Position numbers and translations under genes: made by a program | The notes under the pieces: model-generated | Databases searched by the model: none | Told to the model about the DNA's origin: nothing | What the model saw: only the letters and a program-made list of their open reading frames with translations | From: Chondrus crispus | Lineage: Eukaryota > Rhodophyta > Florideophyceae > Gigartinales > Gigartinaceae | Assembly: GCF_000350225.1 (NCBI RefSeq) | Contig: NW_005178985.1 | Span: 108,767 to 172,766, forward strand | Length of the DNA stretch: 64,000 bases | Direction: 5' to 3' | Shown here: positions 43,341 to 53,432 of the stretch, in pieces | Position numbering within the stretch: the stretch's first letter is position 1 | Layout of the letters: every line of letters starts with the position of its first letter

Positions 43341-43796
43341 CGTCGTTAGTCCTTCTGCACTTGACCCACGGGGCATCCACTTGTGCTGCATGGGGGCTCT
43401 ATCGCGGTACTACTGGACTACAAAACTTCTTGCTATATATTAGGTAACACAGCTTTCTACACACTGCAGGCACACCCATGTCTCATTTCCTGGACAAATT
43501 CAAAGGCGAAGTACGCGAGAATTCTGCACCACTACCGCAGAAATCGAGTACCGCAAAAGTTGTTCGGGACGGCCCAGGCCTGCTTATGCAGCGAGTCATT
43601 CTCATCGAAGCATTACTAAAAAGCAATTATAGCTCCTCAGTGAAAACCATGGTCCAAGGAGGTCCCAAGTCTGTCCAAGTAGTATAAACGTAGTCCCTGC
43701 GCAGCGTCAGACATCCCCTTCGAGTCATCAAGGCAACAAAACAACTCAACATGATTCCATATTCACATCACAACCTTCTTTCTACACCTCCCCTGC

Positions 43797-44246
43797 CGCC
43801 ATTCCCAAGTGTCGCGTGACGCCAAGTTTCACTTAAACTTCAATTCTGCTGACAAGCGCTCCGGCGCCTCTCGCGTCGCTCTCCAGCGGACGCGTCAGCG
43901 TGTCCCCGGGAACGCTGGGCGGACACACTTGGGGCTGCGGATTGTAAAGTTGATCCATCACACGCTCAGCGACTTGCAGCGGCGCGGCGACACGGGGATA
44001 GACGACGTGCTCAGGCTTTGTGAAGCGCTCCACACGGCGAGAACTGTGGATGAGCAGGCCGTGTTCCTGAGGTGCGGGGCCTTGTCCGTCGGTGAGGCAC
44101 CGATGAGGCACGCGAATGTGGGGCGGTTTTGCGAGACGCTGAGACCGCACGTATTCGCGTTGTTAGAGTCGTCTGGATACCCACCGCACCTGCTGGCGCC
44201 GATCCCTTTCGATTATGTGGCGCATAACAACAAGCCGAAGCTGTAG
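43797..44246 (+). pseudogene. Acyl-CoA oxidase relic, unit 1
   Basis: Matches the intact oxidase in two blocks: about residues 302-340 (the SRDGTFTSNFKSADERFGAS region, here SRDAKFHLNFNSADKRSGAS) fused to about 564-672 (HHTLGDLQRGGETE, here HHTLSDLQRRGDTG, to the C-terminus). The FAD and substrate domain and the catalytic Glu region are missing. Upstream, a TATAAA near 43684 and sequence like the leader of the intact gene survive, so internal deletions, not loss of the 5' end, made the relic. The remaining frame is open over 145 codons and ends PKL in place of the SRL peroxisomal signal. Confidence 0.85.
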
Positions 44247-44415
44247 GAGAAAGGGGTCAGCGAGAAGCGTGCACCGTACCGTCGCGTTAGTAGGATTGTC
44301 AAGCGCCTCTCTCAGGCACACAGAATGAGCCCTACCTTGATCCGGGCGTCACCTGGAACGCCGGGTAAGATGAAAAAGGAAAAACCAAGCGCGGGAAGCA
44401 CAATGGGCTCGGTGA

Positions 44416-45294
44416 TCACTTCAAAAAAATGCGCTGCCCGAAGAGGGTGACATCAAGCATAGCGCCGACGTTGGCGAACATGCTGACGCACTGCTCGACA
44501 TCATCCCTCTGAGCGACGAAGCGAACAATCGGAATGCGTCCATGCCCCCCGCCCGCGACCTCCGCGGCGAGGCGGTCGATGACGTCGTCCGGCAAGAGCG
44601 ACGTGACTTGCGGGCTGACGGCATGCTGCCTCATCTCGAGTTCACGCAAATCGTGGATGTCCGTTGCAGCACAGCCTTTAAAAAATGCGGCGACGGCGGC
44701 GTAGTTTCTCCATCGCGGGTTGGATGTAGATTTAAAGATGAGATGCAAGGAGCGGAGGTGCGAGACGACGGAAGGGAGGGCCTTTGCGGCCTGCTTCCAG
44801 GCGCGGGCGTCGAGGCATCCGAGGCGGAGCTCCTGGAGACGGGCGGCGGTGTGCAGATGTGCGAAGACGGGGCCAGGTTTGCCGACGCGCAGGAAGTCCA
44901 GAGAGGCGAGGGGGTATTGCTTGGGAATGGGCCCGATTTCCTCGAAGGTGAGGGCGCGCAGGTGCGGGCTGTGCAGGGTAAGGGCGTGCAGTATGGGGGC
45001 CGGCGAGACTGGGCCGAATAAGCCGAACTCCTTGAGGTGTGGACCGGCCAAACGGACGATAGCAATGAGGTGCGATGCCAAGGTTGTGATGATGAAGACA
45101 TCGGTTTCGTCACGGGGGAAGTAGCACTCGAGGGTTCGGAGGGTGCGGCGATAGACGGCGAGGAGACGGGTGCAGGTGAGAGCGGCGGGGAAGGCAAGTG
45201 GGGCCTGGGGTGAGACGAAATCGGGCTGGGGGAAGTGGCACAGGATGCGGAAGAGAAGTTCGTCGGGGAGGTCAAGCAGCTTGGTGGGCCTCAT
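44416..45294 (-). CDS. F-box-like protein, intact copy (unit 1)
   Basis: 292 codons from ATG 45294. That start was chosen because the F-box-like segment begins at once (MRPTKLLDLPDELLFRILCH) and an upstream in-frame ATG at 45399 adds only uncharacteristic residues. The L-P-D-E-L-L-x-x-I-L pattern is the hallmark of F-box N-termini, which bind SKP1 in SCF ubiquitin ligases. The rest has Leu-rich spacing (LKEFGLFGPVSPAPILHALTL, HLRSLHLIF) suggestive of a degenerate LRR-type substrate-binding part. It lies tail-to-tail with the acyl-CoA oxidase relic. It is the only one of four copies with a full open frame. The target is unknown. Confidence 0.6.
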   Translation of the reverse strand: MRPTKLLDLPDELLFRILCHFPQPDFVSPQAPLAFPAALTCTRLLAVYRRTLRTLECYFPRDETDVFIITTLASHLIAIVRLAGPHLKEFGLFGPVSPAPILHALTLHSPHLRALTFEEIGPIPKQYPLASLDFLRVGKPGPVFAHLHTAARLQELRLGCLDARAWKQAAKALPSVVSHLRSLHLIFKSTSNPRWRNYAAVAAFFKGCAATDIHDLRELEMRQHAVSPQVTSLLPDDVIDRLAAEVAGGGHGRIPIVRFVAQRDDVEQCVSMFANVGAMLDVTLFGQRIFLK

Positions 45295-46513
45295 GGTGCG
45301 TGAGTGAGCGAGATGGTGGGAGCGGAAAGGAAGAGGGGTCGGGCATTTGTGACATGTCAAGCCTTCGGACTGGGATTCGAGTATTACACGTGGTCGCATA
45401 TATCCTTGTGGTCGACGTGAGTGAAATGCACTTGTGGTACACGTACTGCAACATACCCAGGTGTAATGAAAAGTGTAAGCGAGGGTAGGATCCCGCTTTC
45501 GATTGTGACGTCACGCGTAGCAATGTCCAGCATTTCATCTTGCCCCTCACATCGGTCATATCGGTCATCGCCCCCGTTTCTCCGACGAGCTCCTGGGAGC
45601 TCGTCAGTTGGGACCAACTCACGAGCGGCAACCGGCTCTATCGCGCTGGGACGACTCCAATAAGCAGGCCTTTCCATGGCTTAGCATGGTCATCACGACC
45701 AATGTGAATGGAGGCGAAGGGGGGAGATGAGTGTGAGGTCCTTATGGAAATTAGGCTGCCACTCGCTTGCCATGTGGTACTCCGAAGTGAACCGAGACCA
45801 GTGTCAGATAATACACGGGGGCTCTACATTGCGTGGAATTCTATACTGCTGAAGTTCATCAAGATCAAATATTTCTCATTCTCTGTTATACCAGATCGAT
45901 TCAAGACTCGTCTTGTGTCGATGGCCCTGCTGTGTTTGCATGTGCAGCACAGCACAGCTCTTTGGGACTCGGGTTTATCTCATGTGTTAGCCAAGTGCCT
46001 TGTTGATTGTTTGAAGAATTCCTGTTTAAACTGCTGCATCTCCTTTCGAAAATGTTGTGGGATTGTGATAATCCATAAAAACAGAAATACTACACAGAAC
46101 CCTCTTGATACATCCAAAGCCACCGTTAGAAAATGTATATGGTATCATCACAGCAGTCGATCTTCACAACTCATACGCCACTCCCAAGACTTTCATAATC
46201 TTTGATTACATAAAAGAAATGAATGTACCGCATGCGTTTCTCTTTTATGTTTAATGCATGATGTGATCATTTCAACGGGCATATATGAACAGTTGTAATA
46301 AAAGACCAAATTCAACGGTACTCAATGGAAGAACAAACCAATACATCAGTCTATGTATATTTCTATCTTTCCTTACAGGCAAAAAGTTTGTATGAAGATT
46401 CCTTACATCTCATCGACGTAATTTGAACCGTTCTATGCACACAATACTGCACCAACTCTGAGAAGAGAGCTTGCAAAAAATAATAAAAAGTGTTTGAAAC
46501 AAAAAATATGGTG
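45295..46513. other. Spacer between unit 1 and unit 2
   Basis: 1.2 kb. It holds the presumed promoter of the F-box-like gene, including TGACGTCAC near 45505, which is also kept upstream of the other F-box copies (58474 and about 52533). No convincing gene. Confidence 0.5.
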
Positions 46514-46635
46514 GGCATCCCTGAATCGCCCGATTCTAACCTGCGGTTGCGACCCGCCACCTAGAATCGAACCCACTGACTCAGGGTCAGTGGTTTATAT
46601 GACCCAGCACGCCATAACCACTGAGCTGAGATGCC
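46514..46635 (-). ncRNA. tRNA-like structured element, copy 2
   Basis: Same design as copy 1: GGCATCT and GGGATGCC ends, box A-like TCAGCTCAGTGGTTATGGCG and box B-like GGTTCGATTCT. An extra internal stem CGATTCTA/TAGAATCG is possible here. Confidence 0.45.
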
Positions 46636-48332
46636 TCTACGCTGTGGACAATGTCTGATTGCGAATGATATTTAAAGTGGCACCATCACTTCCAAATGGG
46701 AGAGAATAAAAAGAGAGATTACTTGTGCGAGATACTTTTTTGAAATGCATTTGAGAGAAAAGTGATATTGGCACTGGTTGCAATTTAATCATGAAGTTAA
46801 AACATCAAAGTTGATAAATATTACTGACAAAACGGCGATCTAATGTCTTGGTGATCAATGAGCTCAGCTGGGATCACTTTTCCGACTTCCTTTTTCTCCA
46901 ATAGAATTTTTCTCAACAATAGAAAGAGAACATCTCAACTGAAAATCGAGTTTCGCTGCGTTATCCAGGGCAAGTGTGTTTCTTTGATATATTCGAAAGC
47001 AAACGCAAAGTTTAGAAACAAAGCTCGAAATTTGAAGTTTATTGAGTTCTTTGTCTTTGAAGACGTTCAGAGCTTCTCTCCCGCTGCTCTCCAAGATTTT
47101 TGTTGTCAAAGGAAATAGTTTCAAAGTCGACCTCAAATCGATAATCTATAATAAGAAATTAGGTTGCGTGCTTTTCCCCCAACATGCCGGCCTCAAGGAG
47201 GAAGAAGGAATGTCCTCTAGACATTTCTTGGTCCGGCATCTCTCCCTTGACGCATTTCAAAGTAGCAATCAGTCCGGGAAATATATAGGAAAATTCATGT
47301 CGATGCCGCCGATGTTTTACTCAGGGGTGAGCAACAGTACTGCTCTTCTCAGAGTCGAGATTCGTGTTCTACCTGTAACATGTAGAAAGCTCGCGTGATC
47401 TCAGGCACTCTCATCGCAACATAGCCGTGTACCTCATTCTTCTTGGACACAGAAACCTGTCCTAGATCTGTGGGTGAAAACGTGTAACACAGTGGCTCAA
47501 AACTGAAACATTCCTCGGTCGTTCGAAATGACAGCATCTCGTTGGTAGACATTCATCACAGTTTAGAAAATCATTTCATCGCTGACTACAGAAACACCAT
47601 TTTTGAGTCTCCATATGCCACGAGCATGGCAACAGCGTGATGTATGGCGTGCAGGGACTGTTGCTCTTTCATTAAAAAAACAGCACGGCAGGGAAAAATG
47701 GTTTGAGAACAGTTACCGTTATGACATGCATGAGTCGTGAGGAGCGGGAATGACGTTTCGCAGTAGTGCAAATTCATTCGTCGACAAAGGACACATCTGG
47801 GCTCATCTCACGACTTCCATTGGATGTGCCCCGCACCGTGAAAAGCATCCAAAACATAACTTCGATTCAACACAAACGAAGAAAAATCTGTCCGAAATTT
47901 CAGGTGAGGCTACCTCTTGCTGGCCGTATCAGTTGATTGCACATAGCCAAGCCCTTTGGCATGAATGGCCATGCTATTTGGTTCACCCCCCTTTTGCACA
48001 TTTGTTTCGTTCTGCACCTCGTCTACAGCGACATCCAACTTCTGCCCTTTCATTGGCGTCTTGTCAAGACGCTAGTAGCACCTTCATGCCGCTTGTTCCC
48101 AAGTAGCTAACGGTATTTGCACATTACAAACACATCTAATTCCCCTGTCCCGAACAGGTTCACGAGCAACCATTCTTTTCGACCACTGGGGAAATGGTGT
48201 ACGCTGGCCTTGTTCGGGATGGGACAAGTGTACTCATGCTGCGAGCCATTCTCTTCGAAACGATCCCAAGATGCAAGAACAGCTCCTCCATAACACGTTT
48301 GGTCAAAAGAGGTCCCGAGGCGGTCCAAATAG
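46636..48332. other. Non-coding part of unit 2
   Basis: About 1.7 kb upstream of the intact oxidase. The first kilobase is a diverged copy of 41598-42500. Small frames only, without domains. Confidence 0.5.
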
Positions 48333-48339
48333 TATAAAT
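48333..48339 (+). promoter_or_regulatory. TATA box of acyl-CoA oxidase, left copy
   Basis: TATAAAT, 117 bases before the ATG at 48450. Mirrored exactly at 55562-55568. Confidence 0.65.
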
Positions 48340-48449
48340 GTAGTCCCTACCGATCCTCAGACTCAGACTCAGACATTACCCTTTAGGCATCAAGACAAGA
48401 AGAGATCGCAACTTGACTTCATATTTACATCACCATTTCTCTACTCAAA

Positions 48450-50468
48450 ATGAACATTTCCGATGCCACTTTCCAACGTCTTGAGGCCGAGTTCAACGCC
48501 CCTTCCGTCCGCAGTTCAACTTCCCCCCTTCTCAATCGTCAGTGGATCTCCGATGCCGAGGCTCAACAGCGGGCCGGAGTCAATCCTTTCCCCCCAGGAG
48601 TAGTTGCCCCTCGCCCCGTCTTTGACATCAAAAAAATGCGCGAGTTGCTGGACATGAACAACTTTGCCCTCCGCGACAGCTTCTATGAGCTCTTCAAGAA
48701 CCCCGTCTTCTTCCCGCGCTATAACGAATCCCTCGCCGAACAGAGGGCACGCACCATACAGAGGTGGCGCCTCATCGCAAAGACCGGCGTTTTTCACAAC
48801 ACCTTGCAGACTTTTACGGCAGAGGGACGCCAGCGGTATGAAGCCACCCTTGAATCTGTTGGTGCCATGGAGCACAGCATGGAGATTAAAATGGGGGTTC
48901 ACTACGGACTTTTCGGCGGGACCGTGAGCTTAATGGGCGACGACGAGCAGTGCGCAAAGTGGACGCCCAAGATCGAGAACTGCCAGATGCTCGGTTGCTT
49001 TGCCATGACGGAACTGGGGCATGGATCCAACGTCAAGGGCATCCAAACGAAGGCCGTCTACGATATCCCCTCCCAAACATTCATCGTGAACACCCCCTGC
49101 GAAGAAGCTCAAAAGTACTGGATAGGTGGCGCCTTCCAATCTGCACGCTGGACCGCCTTATTCGCACAGCTCTACGTCAAAGGCGTCTGCCATGGCGTGC
49201 ACCCCTTCCTAGTCCGCATTCGCAACGAAGATGGCACTACCGTCCCGGGTGTAACCATTGGCGACTGCGGCGCCAAGAACGGTCTCAACGGCGTGGACAA
49301 CGGTCGAATGTGGTTTTCCAACGTGCGCGTTCCCCATGACCACCTCCTCCGCCGCCATTCGCAGGTGTCCCGTGACGGCACGTTCACCTCAAACTTCAAG
49401 TCTGCTGACGAGCGCTTCGGTGCCTCTCTCGCGTCGCTCTCCGGTGGACGCGTCAGCGTGTCTGCGGGGTCCCTCGTCCAAGCCAAGCTGGCGCTGTCCA
49501 TCGCCATCCGGTATGGCCTCTCGCGCAAAGCGTTCGGGCCACCGGGGCAGGAAGAGACGCGGCTCATGGACTACCCCGCGTACCAGGCGAGGCTCATCCC
49601 CCCGCTAGCAACCACATTCGTCATGCAGCTAGTGCTCAACCATCTCAAAGCCAAATGGCAGCGAGGGGAGCTCGGGCGCGAACTCCACGTGTGGAGCTCC
49701 GGATTCAAGGCTCTCATCTCGTGGCACTCCCTACAAACGCTGCAGGAGACACGCGAAGCGTGCGGCGGGCAGGGGTACAAATCGGAAAACCGCATCGGCC
49801 CGATGAAGACCTCGCACGACGTGGCCCTGACGTACGAGGGCGATAACCACGTCCTGCTGCAAGCGGTGACCAAGACGGTGTTTAGTGAGTTCATGAAGGG
49901 CGTCCGCAGCGGTGGCAACTTCAAGGGTCACTTTGCATACCTCAAGGACGCAGAGGGCCTGAGACAGGCCGACCTGTCCGGCATGGACGCGCGGTCCGCG
50001 GCGTTCGCGCTGACAGTAATGCGGCGGCGCGAGGCGGCGCTGTTCGCAAGGCTGGCAGCCGATCTACAAAAGCGAACAGCGACGGGAGTGTCGTCGCTCC
50101 AGGCATTTAATGACTGTGCCGTGCTTGTGGAGGACGCTGGGCGGGCACACGTGGAGCTACTGATGGTAGAACTGTTCCATCATACGCTGGGTGACTTGCA
50201 GCGGGGCGGCGAGACGGAGGTGGCCGACATGCTCAGGCTTTGTGGAGCACTCCACACGGCGAGAACAGTGGATGAGCAGGTCGTGTTCTTGAGGTGCGGG
50301 GCCGTGTCCGTCGGCGAGGCACAGATGATGCATGCTAATGTGGGGCGGTTTTGCGAGACGCTGAGACCTCACGTATTATCGTTGGTGGAGTCGTTTGGTT
50401 ACCCGCCGCATCTGCTGGCGCCGATCGCTTTCGATTACGTAGCGCATAACAGCAAGTCGAGGTTGTAG
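48450..50468 (+). CDS. Peroxisomal acyl-CoA oxidase, left copy
   Basis: An intronless gene of 672 codons, the usual length of acyl-CoA oxidases. The enzyme oxidises fatty acyl-CoA to trans-2-enoyl-CoA, passing electrons to oxygen (H2O2), the first step of peroxisomal beta-oxidation. The N-terminal helical domain is followed by the middle beta domain with the family motif GCFAMTELGHGSNVKGIQT (182-200). The C-terminal domains contain TYEGDNHVLLQ; its Glu463 corresponds to the catalytic base. The last three residues SRL are a PTS1 peroxisome signal. The TATA box lies 117 bp upstream. The protein is identical to the copy at 53433-55451, so dosage may be doubled. It is followed tail-to-tail by a broken F-box-like gene. 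Confidence 0.93.
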   Translation: MNISDATFQRLEAEFNAPSVRSSTSPLLNRQWISDAEAQQRAGVNPFPPGVVAPRPVFDIKKMRELLDMNNFALRDSFYELFKNPVFFPRYNESLAEQRARTIQRWRLIAKTGVFHNTLQTFTAEGRQRYEATLESVGAMEHSMEIKMGVHYGLFGGTVSLMGDDEQCAKWTPKIENCQMLGCFAMTELGHGSNVKGIQTKAVYDIPSQTFIVNTPCEEAQKYWIGGAFQSARWTALFAQLYVKGVCHGVHPFLVRIRNEDGTTVPGVTIGDCGAKNGLNGVDNGRMWFSNVRVPHDHLLRRHSQVSRDGTFTSNFKSADERFGASLASLSGGRVSVSAGSLVQAKLALSIAIRYGLSRKAFGPPGQEETRLMDYPAYQARLIPPLATTFVMQLVLNHLKAKWQRGELGRELHVWSSGFKALISWHSLQTLQETREACGGQGYKSENRIGPMKTSHDVALTYEGDNHVLLQAVTKTVFSEFMKGVRSGGNFKGHFAYLKDAEGLRQADLSGMDARSAAFALTVMRRREAALFARLAADLQKRTATGVSSLQAFNDCAVLVEDAGRAHVELLMVELFHHTLGDLQRGGETEVADMLRLCGALHTARTVDEQVVFLRCGAVSVGEAQMMHANVGRFCETLRPHVLSLVESFGYPPHLLAPIAFDYVAHNSKSRL

Positions 50469-50614
50469 GAGAAGGGGGTTAGGGAGGATGCGTGTAAATT
50501 ACTGTACCGTAGCTAGAGTAGGATTGTAAAGCGCCTCTCACAGGCACACAGATTGAGCCCTATCTTGGTCCCGCATTACCTGGAACAGCGCGCGCCTTCG
50601 TGGCGCGCTTCCAT

Positions 50615-51002
50615 TCAAGGCGTTGAGTGAGCTGAGGCGGAGTTAGAGGGGAAGCTTGCTGGTGTGGAGGTGCGCGAAGACGGCGGCAAAAAGCAGAGAC
50701 TCGACGAGGTGGTTCGCAGAGGGGTGGCGCGAGGGTTCTTGGAAGGTGAGCCTACGTAGTTTCGGGCCGTGAAGGGTGAAGTTTTAGAGAAAAGGGTGAC
50801 GGGACGTAAGGGGTGCGGGCGCGCACGGCGGGTGAGGGGGAAGAAAAGGCAGACGATGTGGTCTCTGTTGCGAATATCGGGCGGGACCAGCAGTAGGATG
50901 AGAGGGAGGGTGTAGAGGGTGCGGCGGTAGAGGTGGTGGAGATGGGTGCAGGTGAGGGCCGCAAGGAAGGGCGGTGGGGCCGCAGGTATATTGAAGTACA
51001 TG
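50615..51002 (-). pseudogene. F-box-like relic, unit 2, cut at the palindrome spacer
   Basis: Homologous to the start of the F-box-like gene after its first 30 residues (IPAAPPPFLAALTCTHLHHLYRRTLYTLPL, compare LAFPAALTCTRLLAVYRRTL). The sequence before that is replaced by spacer DNA at 51002, and the frame has drifted and lacks the C-terminal half. It has no start codon or promoter of its own. Confidence 0.75.
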
Positions 51003-52809
51003 CTTATCCGCGACACCATGTCGTGCACGGCAACAGAAACAAACATTCTTGCATTCTCAGGGATGATTGAGCGTCCGCAGTCACGGGAGCGGACTCCCTA
51101 CTCACTTTTCTTGTATCGTATGTGGGGGGTGCGGCGGTCGACACGCGCGTCGCGGGTTTTTGTGTGTGGAAGGCCGGGCCTAAGCCCGGCGCAGACGTGC
51201 GCCCCGTGGCCGAGGGCTGAACTGCCCCCGAGATATATGGTCGTGGGAAGGGAAGAGACCGAAGTGTCTCTTCCAAAGGGCTGGCCTCTGACGAGGTGGC
51301 CCATGTCACCGGCCAAAATGATCGTCCCGACGGAACGGGACTGATGGTAAAGACCGATCTCGCGCACACATCCCCTGGATGTTACCGTGGGGGAGTAGTG
51401 GTTGGTGAGGAAAGAGAGGCTCACGACAAGCGTGGTGACTCCCTCATGCCTCCTCCAGTGCGGCGAGGTCTGGATGGATCCTTCGAAGCATCCTGCTGCT
51501 AGACTGGTCCAGCAGCCCTCAGGCCCGCAGGTCTTGGACGAGGCCCAAACCCGCGGGCCGGTGTGAGCCAGAAACCGAGCGTAGTATCCCTCGACGACGA
51601 CACTACGCCAGGAGTGGCCCTCACGGGTCTTGCTATCTTCACTTGGGTGGGGGGCGCCAGCGGTAGCGAGGCTAGCGACTCCCTCGGCAACATTCCAACT
51701 GTTATTTGCTTGGTCCTGGGCTCCCGGCTCCCCTGATGCAGGGGCTCCGGCCGGAAGGTTGTGGGACTTGACATTCTGACCCCACTGAGGACGAAAAACC
51801 TTGCCCAATTTTCCATCGACCAAATTTTAGACCATTGGGCAAGATTGGCATACTGTACCCTTGGTACTGTATGCGTCCCCGTCGTGCAATAATTTCCCAC
51901 AGATGCGGGGGGGGGGGTAAACTTTACGTTTTTCGATCTGTCTGTCGACGCGCGCTGCGGCGTGCGCGCCAGCAATGCGGGCGGTGCGGTGGCGGAGACG
52001 GCGTTTCCGCGCAAGGGGCGCGCGCGGCAGGACACTTGTGGTGTACAGTATTGTACCAGTACTGTAACGGTTACAGTACTGGTGTACTCAGGTTACAGTG
52101 TAACCTGACTACAAGCGGGCGGGGGCACCGCGCGCTGCGGCGGCAGCGGTCGCGACTCGCGACCGCCGCCGTAGCGCGCCGCACTCGACGAGGCGGTCAA
52201 GAGGAGCTAGCATAAGACCTGCCCGTTGATGTACGCGTTTTGAGCGTCGATGGTAGCCAGGTATTCGCTTTGCGAGAAGATAACCTGGAAACCAGCCAGT
52301 GTGGCAGTATGCAATCTACGGTTGTCTCGCCGCAGAGGTCGTCGTAGGGGTTGAAGGACTGATTCCTCGCCTCATGGCATTGGCAGCGACGATTACGCCG
52401 AACAAAAGCATTGCCTGCTCGCATGAGCAGCATAAGCAGGATGAGCAGTGCCTGAGAGCAGCAGTGGGAGGTTGTCGGAGAGACCAAGGTGATCGGAGGG
52501 GGCGTGATGTAGCGCTGGACGAAACGCAAGACGTGACGTCACCATCGAATCCCAGATTCCATTCCCATCGGAGCTTACACTGATGCATACAGTAACACCG
52601 ATGCATCAGATCACACTAAGGTACGTGTACCACAAGTGCACACCACAGGTTTATACCTGTCCCCGTGTAACTCTCGAGTGCCCCTCCCTCGCTCCAAGGA
52701 GGAGTCCTTGATAGCACTATCAAGTGATCACGTGCACGAGGACAACTTCATCGTCAGATCTGCTGAACCTCTCTACCTTCCCCGTCCCATCACCTCGCAC
52801 TCGTGCACC
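51003..52809. other. Spacer of palindrome 2
   Basis: Asymmetric 1.8 kb between the arms. The right end (from about 52525) is the promoter region of the unit 3 F-box relic, with TGACGTCAC as in the other copies. The left 1.4 kb is GC-rich and unlike the arms. It contains a 241-codon minus-strand frame (51823-51098) with no recognisable domain, and dense palindromes at 52040-52170, including CCAGTACTGTAAC/GTTACAGTACTGG around one base and GCGGTCGCGA/TCGCGACCGC. It resembles LTR-type sequence of this region but has no defined ends. Confidence 0.45.
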
Positions 52810-53208
52810 ATGGAGCCCGCCACCATGGAGCCCGCCAAGCTGTACGACCTCCCCGACGACCTTCTCCTGGCTGCCGTGCTCCGCTTCCGTTCTCCTTACA
52901 TGTACTTCTATATACCTGCGGCCCCACCGCCCTTCCTTGCGGCCCTCACCTGCACCCATCTCCACCACCTCTACCGCCGCACCCTCTACACCCTCCCTCT
53001 CATCCTACTGCTGGTCCCGCCCGATATTCGCAACCGAGACCACATCGTCTGCCTTTTCTTCCCCCTCACCCGCCGTGCGCGCCCGCACCCCTTACGTCCC
53101 GTCACCCTTTTCTCTACAACGTCACCCTTCACGGCCCGAAACTACGTAGGCTCACCTTCCAAGAACCCTCGCGCCACCCCTCTGCGAGCTACCTCGTCGA
53201 GTCTCTGA
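52810..53208 (+). pseudogene. F-box-like relic, unit 3
   Basis: Begins with ATG 52810 and keeps the F-box-like start (LYDLPDDLLLAAVLRF), followed by the same segment as the unit 2 relic. It stops after 132 codons, where the left counterpart reads through (TGA here against TGC there). The C-terminal half of the family is gone. It is longer at the 5' end than the unit 2 relic because the break of symmetry is at 52900. Confidence 0.75.
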
Positions 53209-53432
53209 TATTTGCCGCCGTCTTCGCGCACCTCCACACCAGCAAGCTTCCCCTCTAACTCCGCCTCAGCTCACTCAACGCCTTGAATGGAAGCGCGCCA
53301 CGAAGGCGCGCGCTGTTCCAGGTAATGCGGGACCAAGATAGGGCTCAATCTGTGTGCCTGTGAGAGGCGCTTTACAATCCTACTCTAGCTACGGTACAGT
53401 AATTTACACGCATCCTCCCTAACCCCCTTCTC

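Larger units (their letters stand above)
40965..51002 (+). repeat. Palindrome 2, left arm (about 10 kb), itself two direct units
   Basis: Inverse counterparts of this whole segment lie at 52900-63835. Near the centre paired positions sum to 103901, with one base difference noticed over the 2-kb acyl-CoA oxidase gene. The sum rises outward through small indels (103964, 103982, 103986). Outside about 41470 identity falls to roughly 90 percent by eye. Within the arm, unit 1 (about 41.1-45.7 kb) and unit 2 (about 46.1-51.0 kb) are diverged direct repeats: tRNA-like element, acyl-CoA oxidase, F-box-like gene on the opposite strand. The break at 51002 is sharp (GTACAT then unrelated sequence). Confidence 0.95.

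Noticed and set aside
43062-43687. Small frames upstream of the oxidase relic (43062-43268, 43478-43687) as genes
   Set aside because: They are mirrored only because the arm is mirrored, and they show no domain; a frame surviving in a near-identical copy is not evidence of selection.
51098-51823. 241-codon minus-strand frame in the spacer of palindrome 2 as a gene
   Set aside because: GC-rich low-complexity translation without a domain, no start context, and other long overlapping frames in the same GC-rich DNA.
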